Position numbers and translations under genes: made by a program
Shown here: positions 55,080 to 64,000 of the stretch, in pieces
How the letters are laid out: every line of letters starts with the position of its first letter
Position numbering within the stretch: the stretch's first letter is position 1
NCBI GenBank assembly: GCA_001725325.1
Contig: MEFY01000002.1
Location: 2,465,135 to 2,529,134, forward strand
From: Leifsonia sp. SCN 70-46
GTDB lineage: Bacteria; Actinomycetota; Actinomycetes; Actinomycetales; Microbacteriaceae
Direction: 5' to 3'
DNA length: 64,000 nucleotides
The notes under the pieces: model-generated
The model's database searches: none
Told to the model about the DNA's origin: nothing
What the model saw: only the letters and a program-made list of their open reading frames with translations

Positions 55080-56772
55080 CGCCGGGCTCGGCCACCTCGA
55101 ACAGGCGGCTCGCGTTCTGGCGGTCGAGCGCGGCGGCGATGAGCCCGCGGAACAGCGGGTGCGCGTGGTTGGGTCGCGAGCGCAGCTCGGGGTGGGCCTG
55201 GGTCGCGACGTAGAACGGGTGCACGTCGCGCGGCAGCTCGACGAACTCGACGAGCGTGCGGTCGGGCGAGATGCCGGAGAACACCATGCCCGCACCGGCG
55301 ATCTGCTCGCGGTACGCGTTGTTGACCTCGTAGCGGTGGCGGTGGCGCTCGGAGATGCGCACGGCGCCGTAGAGGTCGGCCACGATCGAGCCGGGCTCGA
55401 GCGCCGCCTCGTAGAGCCCCAGGCGCATGGTGCCGCCGAGGTCGCCGTCGGCGATGATGTCGACCTGCTCCGCCATGGTCGCAATGACGGGGAACTCGGT
55501 GTCGGGGTCGAACTCGGTCGACGAGGCACCGGGGAGGCCCGCGACATCCCTCGCGTACTCGATGACCATGCACTGCAGGCCGAGGCACAGGCCGAGGGCC
55601 GGGATGGCGTTCTCGCGGGCGAAGCGCAGCGCGCCGAGCTTGCCCTCGATGCCGCGCACGCCGAACCCACCGGGGATGACGATGCCCTCGAGGTCGGAGA
55701 GCATGCGCGCAGCGCCCTCGGGCGTCTCGCACTCGTCGGAGGGGACCCAGCGGATGTTGACCTTCGCCTGGTTGGCGAATCCGCCGGCCTTGAGCGCCTC
55801 GGTGACGGAGAGGTACGCGTCGGGCAAGTCGATGTACTTGCCGACGAGGCCGATGGTGACCGTGTGCTTGGGGTCGTGGACGGTGTCGAGCAGGGTCTTC
55901 CAGCCGTCCCAGTTCACCTCGGAGGCCTTGTCGATGCCGAGCTGCTGGATGATGTAGCCGTCGAGGCCCTGGTCGTGCAGCATCGTCGGGATGTCGTAGA
56001 TGCTGGGTACGTCGACGGCGTTGACGACCGCATCCTCGTCGACGTCGCACATGAGGGCGATCTTGCGCTTGTTGGACTCGGAGACCGGCCGGTCGCTGCG
56101 CAGCACGAGGGCGTCGGGCTGGATGCCGATCGAGCGCAGCGCCGCCACCGAGTGCTGCGTGGGCTTGGTCTTCTGCTCGCCCGACGCGTTCATGAACGGC
56201 ACGAGCGAGACGTGCACGAAGAACACGTTCTTGCGGCCGAGCTCGTGGCGCACCTGGCGCGCCGACTCGATGAACGGCTGAGACTCGATGTCGCCGACGG
56301 TGCCGCCGATCTCCGTGATGATCACGTCGGGGGCGGGTTCGCCGTTCGCGCCGGGCTGGGCCTGCAGGCGCATCCTGCGCTTGATCTCGTCGGTGATGTG
56401 CGGGATGACCTGCACGGTGTCGCCGAGGTACTCGCCGCGGCGCTCCCTCGCGATGACCTGCGAGTAGATCTGGCCTGTGGTGACGTTGGCCGCCTGGTCG
56501 AGGTTGATGTCGAGGAAGCGCTCGTAGTGGCCGATGTCGAGGTCGGTCTCAGCACCGTCGTCGGTGACGAAGACCTCGCCGTGCTGGAACGGGTTCATCG
56601 TGCCCGGGTCGACGTTGAGGTAGGGGTCGAGCTTCTGCATGACGACGCGCAGGCCGCGCGCGGTGAGGAGGTTTCCGAGACTCGCGGCGGTAAGGCCTTT
56701 TCCGAGGGAGGAGACGACACCTCCGGTCACGAAGATGTGCTTGGTCACTGTCCGCTCAGAATTATTCACCAC
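55072..56772 (-). CDS. pyrG: CTP synthase
   Basis: Makes CTP from UTP, ATP and glutamine. 566 residues. Synthetase domain opening [40 protein letters not shown], and [12 protein letters not shown]. Class I glutamine amidotransferase domain with [12 protein letters not shown], nucleophile Cys in [12 protein letters not shown] and His/Glu near AHPEL. GTG start is 8 nt after TAGGAT (56786-56781), so the message may be leaderless; GTG at 56748 region (VTKHIF) is a shorter alternative. Confidence 0.97.
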   Translation of the reverse strand: MVNNSERTVTKHIFVTGGVVSSLGKGLTAASLGNLLTARGLRVVMQKLDPYLNVDPGTMNPFQHGEVFVTDDGAETDLDIGHYERFLDINLDQAANVTTGQIYSQVIARERRGEYLGDTVQVIPHITDEIKRRMRLQAQPGANGEPAPDVIITEIGGTVGDIESQPFIESARQVRHELGRKNVFFVHVSLVPFMNASGEQKTKPTQHSVAALRSIGIQPDALVLRSDRPVSESNKRKIALMCDVDEDAVVNAVDVPSIYDIPTMLHDQGLDGYIIQQLGIDKASEVNWDGWKTLLDTVHDPKHTVTIGLVGKYIDLPDAYLSVTEALKAGGFANQAKVNIRWVPSDECETPEGAARMLSDLEGIVIPGGFGVRGIEGKLGALRFARENAIPALGLCLGLQCMVIEYARDVAGLPGASSTEFDPDTEFPVIATMAEQVDIIADGDLGGTMRLGLYEAALEPGSIVADLYGAVRISERHRHRYEVNNAYREQIAGAGMVFSGISPDRTLVEFVELPRDVHPFYVATQAHPELRSRPNHAHPLFRGLIAAALDRQNASRLFEVAEPGDA

Positions 56773-56786
56773 GGGGTTTCATCCTA
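56770..56786 (-). promoter_or_regulatory. -10 element, leaderless start of pyrG
   Basis: Minus-strand TAGGAT (56786-56781), 8 nt from GTG 56772 with a second GTG directly after it; no ribosome site. Marks the head of the pyrG-Nudix-xerD unit. Confidence 0.5.
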
Positions 56787-56819
56787 TCCCCCCGGCGGCG
56801 ACCTCCGCAGAGACGCGCC

Positions 56820-57524
56820 CTACTCGACGGGATGGAACGTGCCGTCGACCATGTACCCGCTCACCGGCACGGCACCCGCGGGGATCGCCTGCTGCGCTCC
56901 ATGGGGCTCGAGGGCGGGGACCCCCTTCGCGCGGTGGCCGCCGCTCATCTTGTCGATGAGGGCGAGCGCGATGGCCGAGAGGATGAAGACGGTGTGGATG
57001 ATGACCTGCCAGAACACGCCCTCGCCCGTGTAGGTCTCCCCCGTGACGCTCTCGTCGTCGGACCTGGGCGCGCCGAGGTCGCCGACCTCGATGAAGGTCT
57101 TGAGAAGGTGGATCGACGAGATGCCGATGATGGCCATGGCGAGCTTGACCTTGAGCACGTTGGCGTTGACGTGCGACAGCCACTCGGGCTGGTCGGGATG
57201 GCCCTCGATGTTGATGCGCGAGACGAAGGTCTCGTAGCCGCCGATGATGACCATGATGAGCAGGTTCGCGATCATGACGACGTCGATGAGGCCGAGGACG
57301 TAGAGCATGATGACCGCCTCCTCGATGTGGAGGGGGTCTTTCGCCACCTCCTCGACGAGGTGGATGAGCTCGATCACGAACACGACGACGTAGACGAGCT
57401 GGGCGACGATGAGCCCGAGGTAGAGGGGGGCCTGCAGCCAGCGGCTGAAGAAGATCAGGTAGCCGACCCCCTTCGCCCACGGGGTCTGCGGTCGGTACTG
57501 GCGGGCGGCCTGGGGGGTCGTCAC
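56820..57524 (-). CDS. UPF0114 family (YqhA/TIGR00645-like) membrane protein
   Basis: Polytopic membrane protein of unknown function. 234 residues with four helices: about 20-50, 71-97, 127-146 and 172-193. The family stretch MIANLLIMVIIGGYETFVSR and KVKLAMAIIGISSIHLLKTF are clear. GTG with AGGAG 9 nt upstream. It stands between recN and pyrG, where steA and mctB homologs lie in Mycobacterium (Rv1697-Rv1698). Confidence 0.85.
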   Translation of the reverse strand: MTTPQAARQYRPQTPWAKGVGYLIFFSRWLQAPLYLGLIVAQLVYVVVFVIELIHLVEEVAKDPLHIEEAVIMLYVLGLIDVVMIANLLIMVIIGGYETFVSRINIEGHPDQPEWLSHVNANVLKVKLAMAIIGISSIHLLKTFIEVGDLGAPRSDDESVTGETYTGEGVFWQVIIHTVFILSAIALALIDKMSGGHRAKGVPALEPHGAQQAIPAGAVPVSGYMVDGTFHPVE

Positions 57525-57560
57525 AGTGGTTCTCCTGGGGTGTGGTGCGGGAGCTCGATA

Positions 57561-59252
57561 CTACCGATCGATGCTGCGAGCCATCTCGATGAGCTCGCGC
57601 GCGTGCGCGAGGCCGCTCTCGGAGTCGGAGAGGCCCGACAGCAGTCGCGCCATCTCGACGATGCGCTGCTCGCCGTCGAGCTGCTGGATGCTCGACGCGC
57701 TCACATAGCCGTCGTTGTCCTTGAGCACGCGCAGGTGGTTGGAGGCGAACGCCGCGACCTGAGCGAGGTGCGTGACGACGATGACCTGCGCGTTCTGGCT
57801 GAGGCGCGCGAGGCGCCGGCCGATCTCGATGGCGCTCGCGCCGCCCACACCCGCGTCGACCTCGTCGAAGATGAAGGTCGGAACAGGGTCGTTGGCGGCG
57901 ATGACCACCTCGATCGCGAGCATGACGCGCGAGAGCTCGCCGCCGGACGCGCCCTTGCCGAGCGGCAGCGGCTCGGAGCCGGGATGCGGCTGCATGAGGA
58001 GCGCCACCTGATCTTTGCCGTTGGCGGAGTACTCCGGGCGGTCCTGCACCTCGACGACGAGCCGGGCGCTGGCCATGGCGAGGGCGGCGAGCTCGGCGGT
58101 CACTCCGGCACCGAGGCGCTCGGCCGCATCCCGCCGGATCTCGCTCAGGCGCGCCGCGAGTGCCACGACGTTGGCGCGGTGCGCGTCGACCTCGCCCCGC
58201 AGGGCGGTGATGCGGTCGGAGTCGTTGTCGAGCTCGAGCAGGCGCGCGCTGCCGCTCTCGAGGTAGTCGATGACCTCGTCGAGGTCGGCGCCGTACTTGC
58301 GCACGAGCTGGCTCAGCTCCGCCCGCCTGTCTTGCACGGACTCGAGCTCGCGGCCGCCGTCGGTGTCGAGGTCGCCGAGGTAGCGCGAGAGCTGCGCCGA
58401 GATCTCGGTGACGAGGATCGTGGCGTTCTGCAGCGACTCGGCGATGGGCGGCAGCGCGGGGTCGTGCGCGAGCGCCTTGTCGAGGGCGCGGCGGGCGGCG
58501 TCGAGGAGGGTGAGCACGTCGGGCGCGTCGTCGTCGGACGACACCGCCTCGTGCGCCTGGGTCGCGGCGAGCCGCAGGTCTTCGAGGTTGGTGAGCCGCT
58601 CCGACTGCTCCGCGAGCTCGGCATCCTCGCCACGGCGGGGCGCGGCGGCCTCGATCTCGGCCATGGCCGTGCGCAGCTCCTCGGCCTCGCGCGTGCGGCG
58701 CTCCTGCTCCGCGACGAGCACGTCGAGTTCGCCCTGCGTCGACTGCCATGCGCGGAACGCGGCCTGGTACTCGCCGAGCACCGTCGAGAGCTCCTGGCCC
58801 GCGAACCTGTCGAGGGCGTCGCGCTGGGCGCCCGCCGAGCGCAGGCGCACCTGCTCCGACTGGCCGTGCACGACGACGAGCTGCTGGCCGAGCTCGTTGA
58901 GCACTCCCACGGGCGTCGTGCGCCCGCCGATGATCGCGCGGCTGCGGCCCTCCGACGACACGGACCGCGCGAGGATGAGCTCCGGCCCGTCGAGCTCGGC
59001 ACCCGCGTCGCGCGCCCGCTCGGCGATCGCCCCCTCAGGGTCGACGAGCCAGCGGCCCTCCACGACGGCCTGGGAGCTGCCGCCGCGGACTATCGACGCA
59101 TCCGACCTCTCCCCCAGAAGCAGGTTGAGCGCGGTCACGACCATGGTCTTGCCGGCGCCGGTCTCACCCGTGATCGCCGTGAAGCCAGGGCCGAGCGGGA
59201 GGCGCGCGTCGCCGATGACGCCGAGGGAGCGGATCCAGATCTCCTCGATCAC
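57561..59252 (-). CDS. recN: DNA repair protein RecN
   Basis: SMC-like ATPase in double-strand break repair. 563 residues from GTG overlapping the nadK stop (GTGA). Walker A TGETGAGKT at about 28-36, long central coiled coil, signature KGASGGELSRVMLAIEVV, Walker B PTFIFDEVDAGVGG and the HLAQVAAFA switch region. Order tlyA-nadK-recN as in Rv1694-Rv1696. Confidence 0.95.
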   Translation of the reverse strand: MIEEIWIRSLGVIGDARLPLGPGFTAITGETGAGKTMVVTALNLLLGERSDASIVRGGSSQAVVEGRWLVDPEGAIAERARDAGAELDGPELILARSVSSEGRSRAIIGGRTTPVGVLNELGQQLVVVHGQSEQVRLRSAGAQRDALDRFAGQELSTVLGEYQAAFRAWQSTQGELDVLVAEQERRTREAEELRTAMAEIEAAAPRRGEDAELAEQSERLTNLEDLRLAATQAHEAVSSDDDAPDVLTLLDAARRALDKALAHDPALPPIAESLQNATILVTEISAQLSRYLGDLDTDGGRELESVQDRRAELSQLVRKYGADLDEVIDYLESGSARLLELDNDSDRITALRGEVDAHRANVVALAARLSEIRRDAAERLGAGVTAELAALAMASARLVVEVQDRPEYSANGKDQVALLMQPHPGSEPLPLGKGASGGELSRVMLAIEVVIAANDPVPTFIFDEVDAGVGGASAIEIGRRLARLSQNAQVIVVTHLAQVAAFASNHLRVLKDNDGYVSASSIQQLDGEQRIVEMARLLSGLSDSESGLAHARELIEMARSIDR

Positions 59253-60175
59253 GAGCGGGGGCCCTCCTCGCCGACGGGGCCGCGCCAGCCGTGCACGGGC
59301 AGGTTGAACTTGTTGACGAGCCGGTCGGTGAACGGGCCCTGGCTGAGGCGCGCGAGGCGCACGGGGGTGTTCGAGCGGCGGACGACGACGCGGGCACCGC
59401 GCGGCAGGTCGTGCGTGCGGCGGCCGTCGCACCACAGCACGCCCGTGCCCTGGGTGCGGTCGAGCACCTCGACGGCCATCGCGGAGTCCGGGCCGACGAC
59501 GAGCGGCCGCGCGAAGAGCGCGTGGGGGCTGAGCGGCACGAGCAGCAGGGCGTCGAGGCTCGGCCACACGACCGGCCCGCCGGCGGAGAAGGAGTAGGCG
59601 GTCGATCCCGTCGGCGTGCTCATGACGACGCCGTCGCAGCCGAAGGATGACAGCGGCCGGCCGTCGACCTCGATGACGACCTCGAGCATGCGCTCGCGGC
59701 TCGCCTTCTCGACAGTCGCCTCGTTGAGCGCCCACGTCTCGTAGACGACCTCGGCATCGACCTTGACGCGCACGCTGAGCGTCATGCGCTCCTCGACGAG
59801 GTAGTCCTGCGCGAGGGCGCGCGCGACGGTCTCGGTGAGGGCCTCGCGCTCGCTCTCGGCGAGGAAGCCGACGTGGCCGAGGTTGACGCCCAGGAGCGGA
59901 GCGCTGCAGCCGCGCGTGAGCTCGGCGGCGCGCAGGATGGTGCCATCCCCCCCGAGCACGATGACGAGCTCGAGGTCGCCGATCTGCACGGCGTCGCCGA
60001 GCAGCGCGATGGGCTGCAGGTCGTGGGCCGCGGCCATGATGTGCGCGTACTCGTCCTGCGAGAGCACGGGCGTGAGGCCCGCGGCGACGAGCTGCCGGCA
60101 CACGGTGATGGCGGCCTCGAGCGAGTCCTGCCGCCCGGTGTGCGCGACGACGAGGATGTGCCGGTCGGTGCTCAC
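59249..60175 (-). CDS. nadK: NAD kinase
   Basis: ATP or polyphosphate NAD kinase that supplies NADP. 308 residues. GGDGT at about 75-79 (VIVLGGDGTILRAAEL), NLGHVGFLAE, the NE/D motif YETWALNEATVEK, and GCDGVVMSTPTGSTAYSFSA. GTG start with GAGGA upstream. Coupled to recN; 17 bp after tlyA. Confidence 0.95.
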   Translation of the reverse strand: MSTDRHILVVAHTGRQDSLEAAITVCRQLVAAGLTPVLSQDEYAHIMAAAHDLQPIALLGDAVQIGDLELVIVLGGDGTILRAAELTRGCSAPLLGVNLGHVGFLAESEREALTETVARALAQDYLVEERMTLSVRVKVDAEVVYETWALNEATVEKASRERMLEVVIEVDGRPLSSFGCDGVVMSTPTGSTAYSFSAGGPVVWPSLDALLLVPLSPHALFARPLVVGPDSAMAVEVLDRTQGTGVLWCDGRRTHDLPRGARVVVRRSNTPVRLARLSQGPFTDRLVNKFNLPVHGWRGPVGEEGPRS

Positions 60176-60192
60176 AGCATCATCCTCTCGAG

Positions 60193-60981
60193 TCAGGCGA
60201 TCTCAGAAACTCGCCTTGTCCATTCTGTCGGATTACCGCCGACACGTGCGCTCAACCAGGCCAGATACTCGCGGTTGCCGGAGTTTCCCGCGATTGGGGA
60301 GGGAAGGACCCCGGCCGTCGGCAGGCCCAGGTCCCACGCGGCCCACAGCACACCCATGACGGCCTCATCGCGCAGCCCCGCGTCGCGCACGATGCCCTCC
60401 CGGATGCCCGTGCGCCCCACCTCGAACTGCGGCTTGACCAGCAGCACGTAGTCGGCGTCGACGCCCATCGTCTCGACGAGCGCGGGCAGCACGGTCGTGA
60501 GCGAGATGAAGGAGAGGTCGGCGACCACGAGCGTCGGCACCTCGTCGCTGCCGCTCTCCGTCGCGAGCAGCTCGGGCGTGAGGTAGCGGGCGTTCGAGCC
60601 CTCCACGACCGTGACGCGCTCGTCGGCGCGGATGCCCGGCGCGAGCTGCCCGTGCCCCACGTCGGTGGCGATCACGCGCCGCGCGCCGCGCTCGAGCAGC
60701 ACCTGCGTGAACCCGCCCGTGGACGCGCCCACGTCGATCGCGAGGCGGCCTGACGGGTCGACGGCGAAGCCGTCCAGCGCGGCGATGAGCTTGTGGGCCG
60801 CGCGGCTCACGTAGTGGTCGACCTCGGCCACCTCGAGGAGCTGGTGCGGCTCGACGGGGGCGGACGGCTTGACGACGGGCATCCCGTCGACCGTCACGAG
60901 CCCGTCGGCGATGAGCTTGGCCGCGTGCGTGCGCGAGCGCGCGAGCCCGCGGGAGGCGAGCTCGGCGTCGAGCCTAGGCAG
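60193..60981 (-). CDS. tlyA: 2'-O-ribose rRNA methyltransferase TlyA
   Basis: Methylates 16S and 23S rRNA (2'-O), a determinant of capreomycin sensitivity in mycobacteria. 262 residues if it begins at CTG, giving (M)PRLDAELASRGLARSRTHAA, which aligns with known TlyA N-termini. GGAGG lies about 11 nt upstream. No ATG/GTG/TTG is nearby; GTG at 61041 would add 20 residues overlapping the upstream gene. S4 domain, then SAM domain with AIDVGASTGGFTQVLLERGA, VGHGQLAPGIR, LVVADLSFISL and LLVKPQFEVGR. Confidence 0.9.
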   Translation of the reverse strand: MPRLDAELASRGLARSRTHAAKLIADGLVTVDGMPVVKPSAPVEPHQLLEVAEVDHYVSRAAHKLIAALDGFAVDPSGRLAIDVGASTGGFTQVLLERGARRVIATDVGHGQLAPGIRADERVTVVEGSNARYLTPELLATESGSDEVPTLVVADLSFISLTTVLPALVETMGVDADYVLLVKPQFEVGRTGIREGIVRDAGLRDEAVMGVLWAAWDLGLPTAGVLPSPIAGNSGNREYLAWLSARVGGNPTEWTRRVSEIA

Positions 60982-61132
60982 AGTCGCCGCCCTCCAGACG
61001 GTGCTGCAGCTCGTCGTGCAGCTGCGTGAACGCCGCGGCACGCGACTCGAGCGGCTGGTCCTCGATCACGAGCAGGCGCGAGAGCAGGGCGTCTGTCTCG
61101 ATACCGGCCTTGTCGTTGTCGGTGTCGCTCAT
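60974..61132 (-). CDS. Conserved small protein (52 aa, Rv1693 position)
   Basis: 52 residues, starting MSDTDNDKAGIETDALLSRL and ending HRLEGGDSA. Predicted helical, acidic. A small protein lies at the same place in Mycobacterium (Rv1693, between the HAD phosphatase and tlyA). The start is 2 bp after the HAD stop, and its own stop TAG lies within the first codons of tlyA, indicating translational coupling. Function unknown. Confidence 0.8.
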   Translation of the reverse strand: MSDTDNDKAGIETDALLSRLLVIEDQPLESRAAAFTQLHDELQHRLEGGDSA

Positions 61133-61134
61133 GC

Positions 61135-62136
61135 TCACGAATATAGTTCGGCGGGCACGTCGAGCGCGTAGATCGCGGCGCCCGAGTTCCAGATCGCGGC
61201 GGCACCGGCGCGCAGCAGGTCGACACCCGACCCGCTCTCGATCGTGATGGCGCCGCCCTCCCGGCGCACGGTCGCCGAGCCGACGGTCGTGCGTGTGACG
61301 CCGGGCGCCTCGGTCACGACGGTCTCGGGGTACGGCTCGTGCAGCTGGCGGAGGTCGTCGAGGATGTACGTCGGCCGCTCCTGCGGCACGGCGGCGATGA
61401 CCTGCTTGGCGCGGTCGATGCCCGTGAGCACGAGCACCGAAGGGATCCCCGCGCGGTTGGCCCCGAGGATGTCGGTGTCCAGCCGGTCGCCGATCATGAG
61501 CGCGTCGCGCGTGCCGAACCGGGTCATGGCCTCCTCGAAGATGGCCACCTCGGGCTTGCCCGCCACGACGGGGAGCCGTCCGACCGCCGTGTGCACGGCA
61601 GACACGAGAGTGCCGTTGCCGGGTGCCGTTCCGCGCGCCTGCGGGATGGTCCAGTCGGTGTTCGTCGCGACCCACGGCAGGTCGCCCGCCGTGCCGTCGC
61701 CGTTGAGGGCGAAGGCCGCCTCCGCGAGGTGCACCCAGCCCACCTCGGGCGAGAAGCCCTGCACCACGGCTGCCGGGTTGTCGAGCGCCGACCGGGTGAC
61801 GGTGAAGCCCGCCTTCGTGACCTCGTCGACGAGGCCGTCGCCGCCGACGACGAGGATGCTCGACCCCGGTGCGACCAGCTCTTTCAGCAGCGTCATCGCC
61901 GCCTGCGGCGACGTGACGATGTCCTCCGCAGCCGCATGAAGGCCGAGCTCGGTGAGGTGCTGGGCCACGGAGGCGTCGGTGCGGGAGGCGTTGTTGGTGA
62001 TGTAGGCGACCCGCGTGGGAGCGGCTATCGCGTTCATGCTCTCCACGGCATATGGGATCGCGGCGGGGCCCTTGTAGATGACGCCGTCGAGGTCGGCGAG
62101 CACGAGGGAGACGCCGTCGAGAGGCGTTCTACTCAT
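61135..62136 (-). CDS. HAD-superfamily sugar-phosphatase-like hydrolase (Rv1692 type)
   Basis: NagD-like HAD phosphatase; the Mycobacterium counterpart Rv1692 dephosphorylates glycerol 3-phosphate. 333 residues. Motif I LADLDGVIYKG (nucleophile DxD), motif II ITNNAS, Lys in VAGKPEVAIFEEA, motif IV MIGDRLDTDILGANRAG. A C-terminal extension of about 60 residues (from PYPETVV) matches the GNAT-like tail of this group. ATG overlaps the TPR gene by 8 nt. Confidence 0.9.
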   Translation of the reverse strand: MSRTPLDGVSLVLADLDGVIYKGPAAIPYAVESMNAIAAPTRVAYITNNASRTDASVAQHLTELGLHAAAEDIVTSPQAAMTLLKELVAPGSSILVVGGDGLVDEVTKAGFTVTRSALDNPAAVVQGFSPEVGWVHLAEAAFALNGDGTAGDLPWVATNTDWTIPQARGTAPGNGTLVSAVHTAVGRLPVVAGKPEVAIFEEAMTRFGTRDALMIGDRLDTDILGANRAGIPSVLVLTGIDRAKQVIAAVPQERPTYILDDLRQLHEPYPETVVTEAPGVTRTTVGSATVRREGGAITIESGSGVDLLRAGAAAIWNSGAAIYALDVPAELYS

Positions 62137-63190
62137 CGGACTCCCCGGCATCGGACACCCGGGGCTCGAGCTCCTCCTCGACGACCTCGATGACGTCGTC
62201 GTCCCCGTCGCCGGAGTCGAGCGCGTCCGCGGCGACCTCGGCGCGGGCGTACCACTCCTCGGCCTCGGCATCACGGCCGAGCTCCTCGAGCACCGTCGCG
62301 TACGCGTCGAAGAGGCCGGGGCTATAGGAGAACGCAGTGGACGGATCGAGCTGCGGGATCTGCAGCTCGGTGAGCGCGGCCTCGGGGTTGCCGAGGTCGA
62401 GACGGGCGCCCGACATGGCGATCGCGAGCTCGACCTGCACGGGAACCGGCAGCGTCGCGCGCGCGACCGAGCGCCCGAGCTCGAGCGCCTTCTCGGGTCG
62501 ACCGAGACCGCGCTCGCTGTCGACCATCATGGGCAGCTGGTCATCTCGGCCTGTGATGCGCCGGTAGGTGCGCAGCTCGCGCAGCGCGAGCGCGTAGTCC
62601 TCGATCGTGTAGGCCGTGATCGCGAGCGTCTCGCGGACGACACCGATGCGGCCGGCGCGGCGGGCGGCGGAGATCGCGTGCTGGTGGGCGAGCTGGGGGT
62701 CGCTCTCGATGAGCCGGGCGACCATGACCAGGTGACGCGCGACGCCCTCCTGGTTCTCCTTGCTGAGAGTCTTGAGCTCGTTGAGCGCGACGCGGTCGAG
62801 CTCCTTGGGCGTGACGTCGTCGGGGATGGCCGGAGCCTCGTGATGCGCGCGGACCGACCGGGTGCCGAACGGGTCCCGGTCTTCGGGGATCTCGCGCTCG
62901 CTCGCCGCGCGGTCGTTACGGGCCGGGGCGCCGCCCTTCGTCCAGAGCCGCTGCTCCGAGCCGCCCTTGCCCGCGGGCTTGTCCTTCTTCCAGGCGGGCT
63001 TCGAGCCGGCCCCGTCGCGCGCGGGCTTGCCGTCTCGAGACGCACGTGCGGGCTTGCCGTCTGTCGGCTTCCCCTTGTAGGGCCGCCCTTCAGCGGGCCG
63101 GCCGCTCGACGGGCGTCCGTCGGAGGGTCGTCCGGAGCCGGGACGGCCGCCGGTGGGCCTGCGTCCCTCGTTCCTCGGGGTATCGCTCAC
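62129..63190 (-). CDS. TPR-like protein with Gly/Arg/Pro/Lys-rich N-terminus (Rv1691 type)
   Basis: 353 residues. The first about 95 are a low-complexity repeat of GRP and GKP units (GRPTDGKP-like), probably disordered and nucleic-acid binding. The C-terminal 220 residues are helical repeats (ELKTLSKENQEGVARHLVMV, YALALRELRTYRRITG, EEWYARAEVAADAL) of the TPR type, followed by an acidic tail. GTG start. First gene of the block and downstream of the 5S terminator. Role unknown. Confidence 0.82.
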   Translation of the reverse strand: MSDTPRNEGRRPTGGRPGSGRPSDGRPSSGRPAEGRPYKGKPTDGKPARASRDGKPARDGAGSKPAWKKDKPAGKGGSEQRLWTKGGAPARNDRAASEREIPEDRDPFGTRSVRAHHEAPAIPDDVTPKELDRVALNELKTLSKENQEGVARHLVMVARLIESDPQLAHQHAISAARRAGRIGVVRETLAITAYTIEDYALALRELRTYRRITGRDDQLPMMVDSERGLGRPEKALELGRSVARATLPVPVQVELAIAMSGARLDLGNPEAALTELQIPQLDPSTAFSYSPGLFDAYATVLEELGRDAEAEEWYARAEVAADALDSGDGDDDVIEVVEEELEPRVSDAGESDE

Positions 63191-63219
63191 GATGTCTCCT
63201 GAATGATGTGACTTAACGC

Positions 63220-63253
63220 AAAATGGCCACCCCGATCTAACGGGGTGGCCACT
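63220..63253 (-). terminator. Terminator of the rRNA operon
   Basis: On the minus strand, TGGCCACCCCG and CGGGGTGGCCA form an 11-bp stem around a 6-nt loop (TTAGAT), followed by TTTT. It lies about 10 bp past the 5S 3' end. Confidence 0.9.
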
Positions 63254-63263
63254 TTACAAAGAA

Positions 63264-63382
63264 GTCCGGCGGTGTCCTACTCTCCCACAAAGTCACCCTT
63301 GCAGTACCATCGGCGCAGAGAGTCTTAGCTTCCGGGTTCGGAATGTAACCGGGCGTTTCCCTCTCGCTATGGCCGCCGAAAC
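63264..63382 (-). rRNA. rrf: 5S ribosomal RNA
   Basis: About 119 nt, starting GTTTCGGCGGCCATAGCG and ending GACACCGCCGGAC. Contains the conserved CCGAACCCGGAAGCTAAG core and GGGAGAGTAGG near the 3' end. Ends are accurate to a few nucleotides. Confidence 0.97.
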
Positions 63383-63540
63383 ACTATTGATTTATGTATC
63401 GAAACAGCCAGAGCTGAGCTCTCGAAAGAGCTAGATCTGGCGCAGTTCCCGACCGTAAATCGGGAACCACAAAGTGGACGCGAGAATCATTCTCATTCAC
63501 CATTCGCTGGCCTCGGAAGGCCAACCAGTGAGGTGGTGTG
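63383..63540 (-). other. 23S-5S internal spacer
   Basis: 158 bp of AT-richer spacer between 23S and 5S. No tRNA. The copies GAGCTCAG / CTGAGCTC-like around 63411-63431 may form processing stems. Confidence 0.6.

Positions 63541-64000
<460 letters not shown>

Overview
The window is a continuous stretch of high-GC chromosome from an actinobacterium, most likely a member of the Microbacteriaceae or a close relative. This rests on three things: the strong G/C bias in third codon positions; the gene families present (mraZ-dcw cluster, Rv2175c-like regulator beside a PASTA kinase, type II DAHP synthase, GarA-like FHA protein, FtsR-like MerR proteins, DUF3040); and gene orders that parallel Mycobacterium (Rv2173-Rv2187, Rv1825-Rv1830, Rv1691-Rv1713). 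The assignment below class level is inference. Many genes have an actinobacterial -10 (TANNNT) only 6-8 nt before an ATG/GTG and no Shine-Dalgarno, so leaderless mRNAs are probably common.

Layout. 1-12.5 kb: the division and cell wall (dcw) cluster on the minus strand, read mraZ-rsmH-ftsL-ftsI-murF-mraY-murD-ftsW-murG-murC-ftsQ (ftsQ cut by the left edge). Most junctions overlap by 4 nt or are a few nt apart. murE is absent from its usual place between ftsI and murF. Three GTGGNG boxes with 10-bp period precede mraZ. 12.6-25.1 kb: DUF3040 protein, polyprenyl synthase, Rv2175c-like regulator, LysM wall protein, PASTA Ser/Thr kinase, DAHP synthase, PlsC-like acyltransferase, ROK glucokinase, FadD, peptide deformylase and a MinD-like ATPase. 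25.1-33.9 kb: pyruvate carboxylase, a ParA-like ATPase, two MerR regulators, GarA-like FHA protein, PgsA-like enzyme, DUF1295 protein, S4 protein and a 35-residue basic protein.

33.9-46.6 kb is more accessory. It holds a Pr6Pr membrane protein, a phosphodiester glycosidase, a GT2-GtrA fusion, a head-to-head pair of DNA-glycosylase-like genes, a flavin monooxygenase with a divergent IclR regulator, an HSL-type esterase and a Bcr/CflA exporter. It also holds a GNAT enzyme, a lower-GC gene carrying an RNxxxH HEPN-type motif, tRNA-Pro(GGG) and an EmrB-type MFS exporter. The HEPN-like gene lies between 38-bp imperfect direct repeats, and an inverted copy of the tRNA-Pro 3' end lies beside it. This is the best candidate for an uncharacterised acquired defence or toxin module.

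46.6-63.2 kb is a minus-strand block of core genes in the Mycobacterium Rv1691-Rv1713 order: TPR protein, HAD phosphatase, small protein, tlyA, nadK, recN, (UPF0114), pyrG, Nudix, xerD, parA, scpA, scpB, rluB-type, tyrA, cmk, der, Nudix. It covers chromosome segregation, repair, nucleotide supply and ribosome maturation. 63.2-64 kb: the 3' end of an rRNA operon (5S and the end of 23S, minus strand) with a strong terminator. No CRISPR array, complete insertion sequence or complete prophage was seen.
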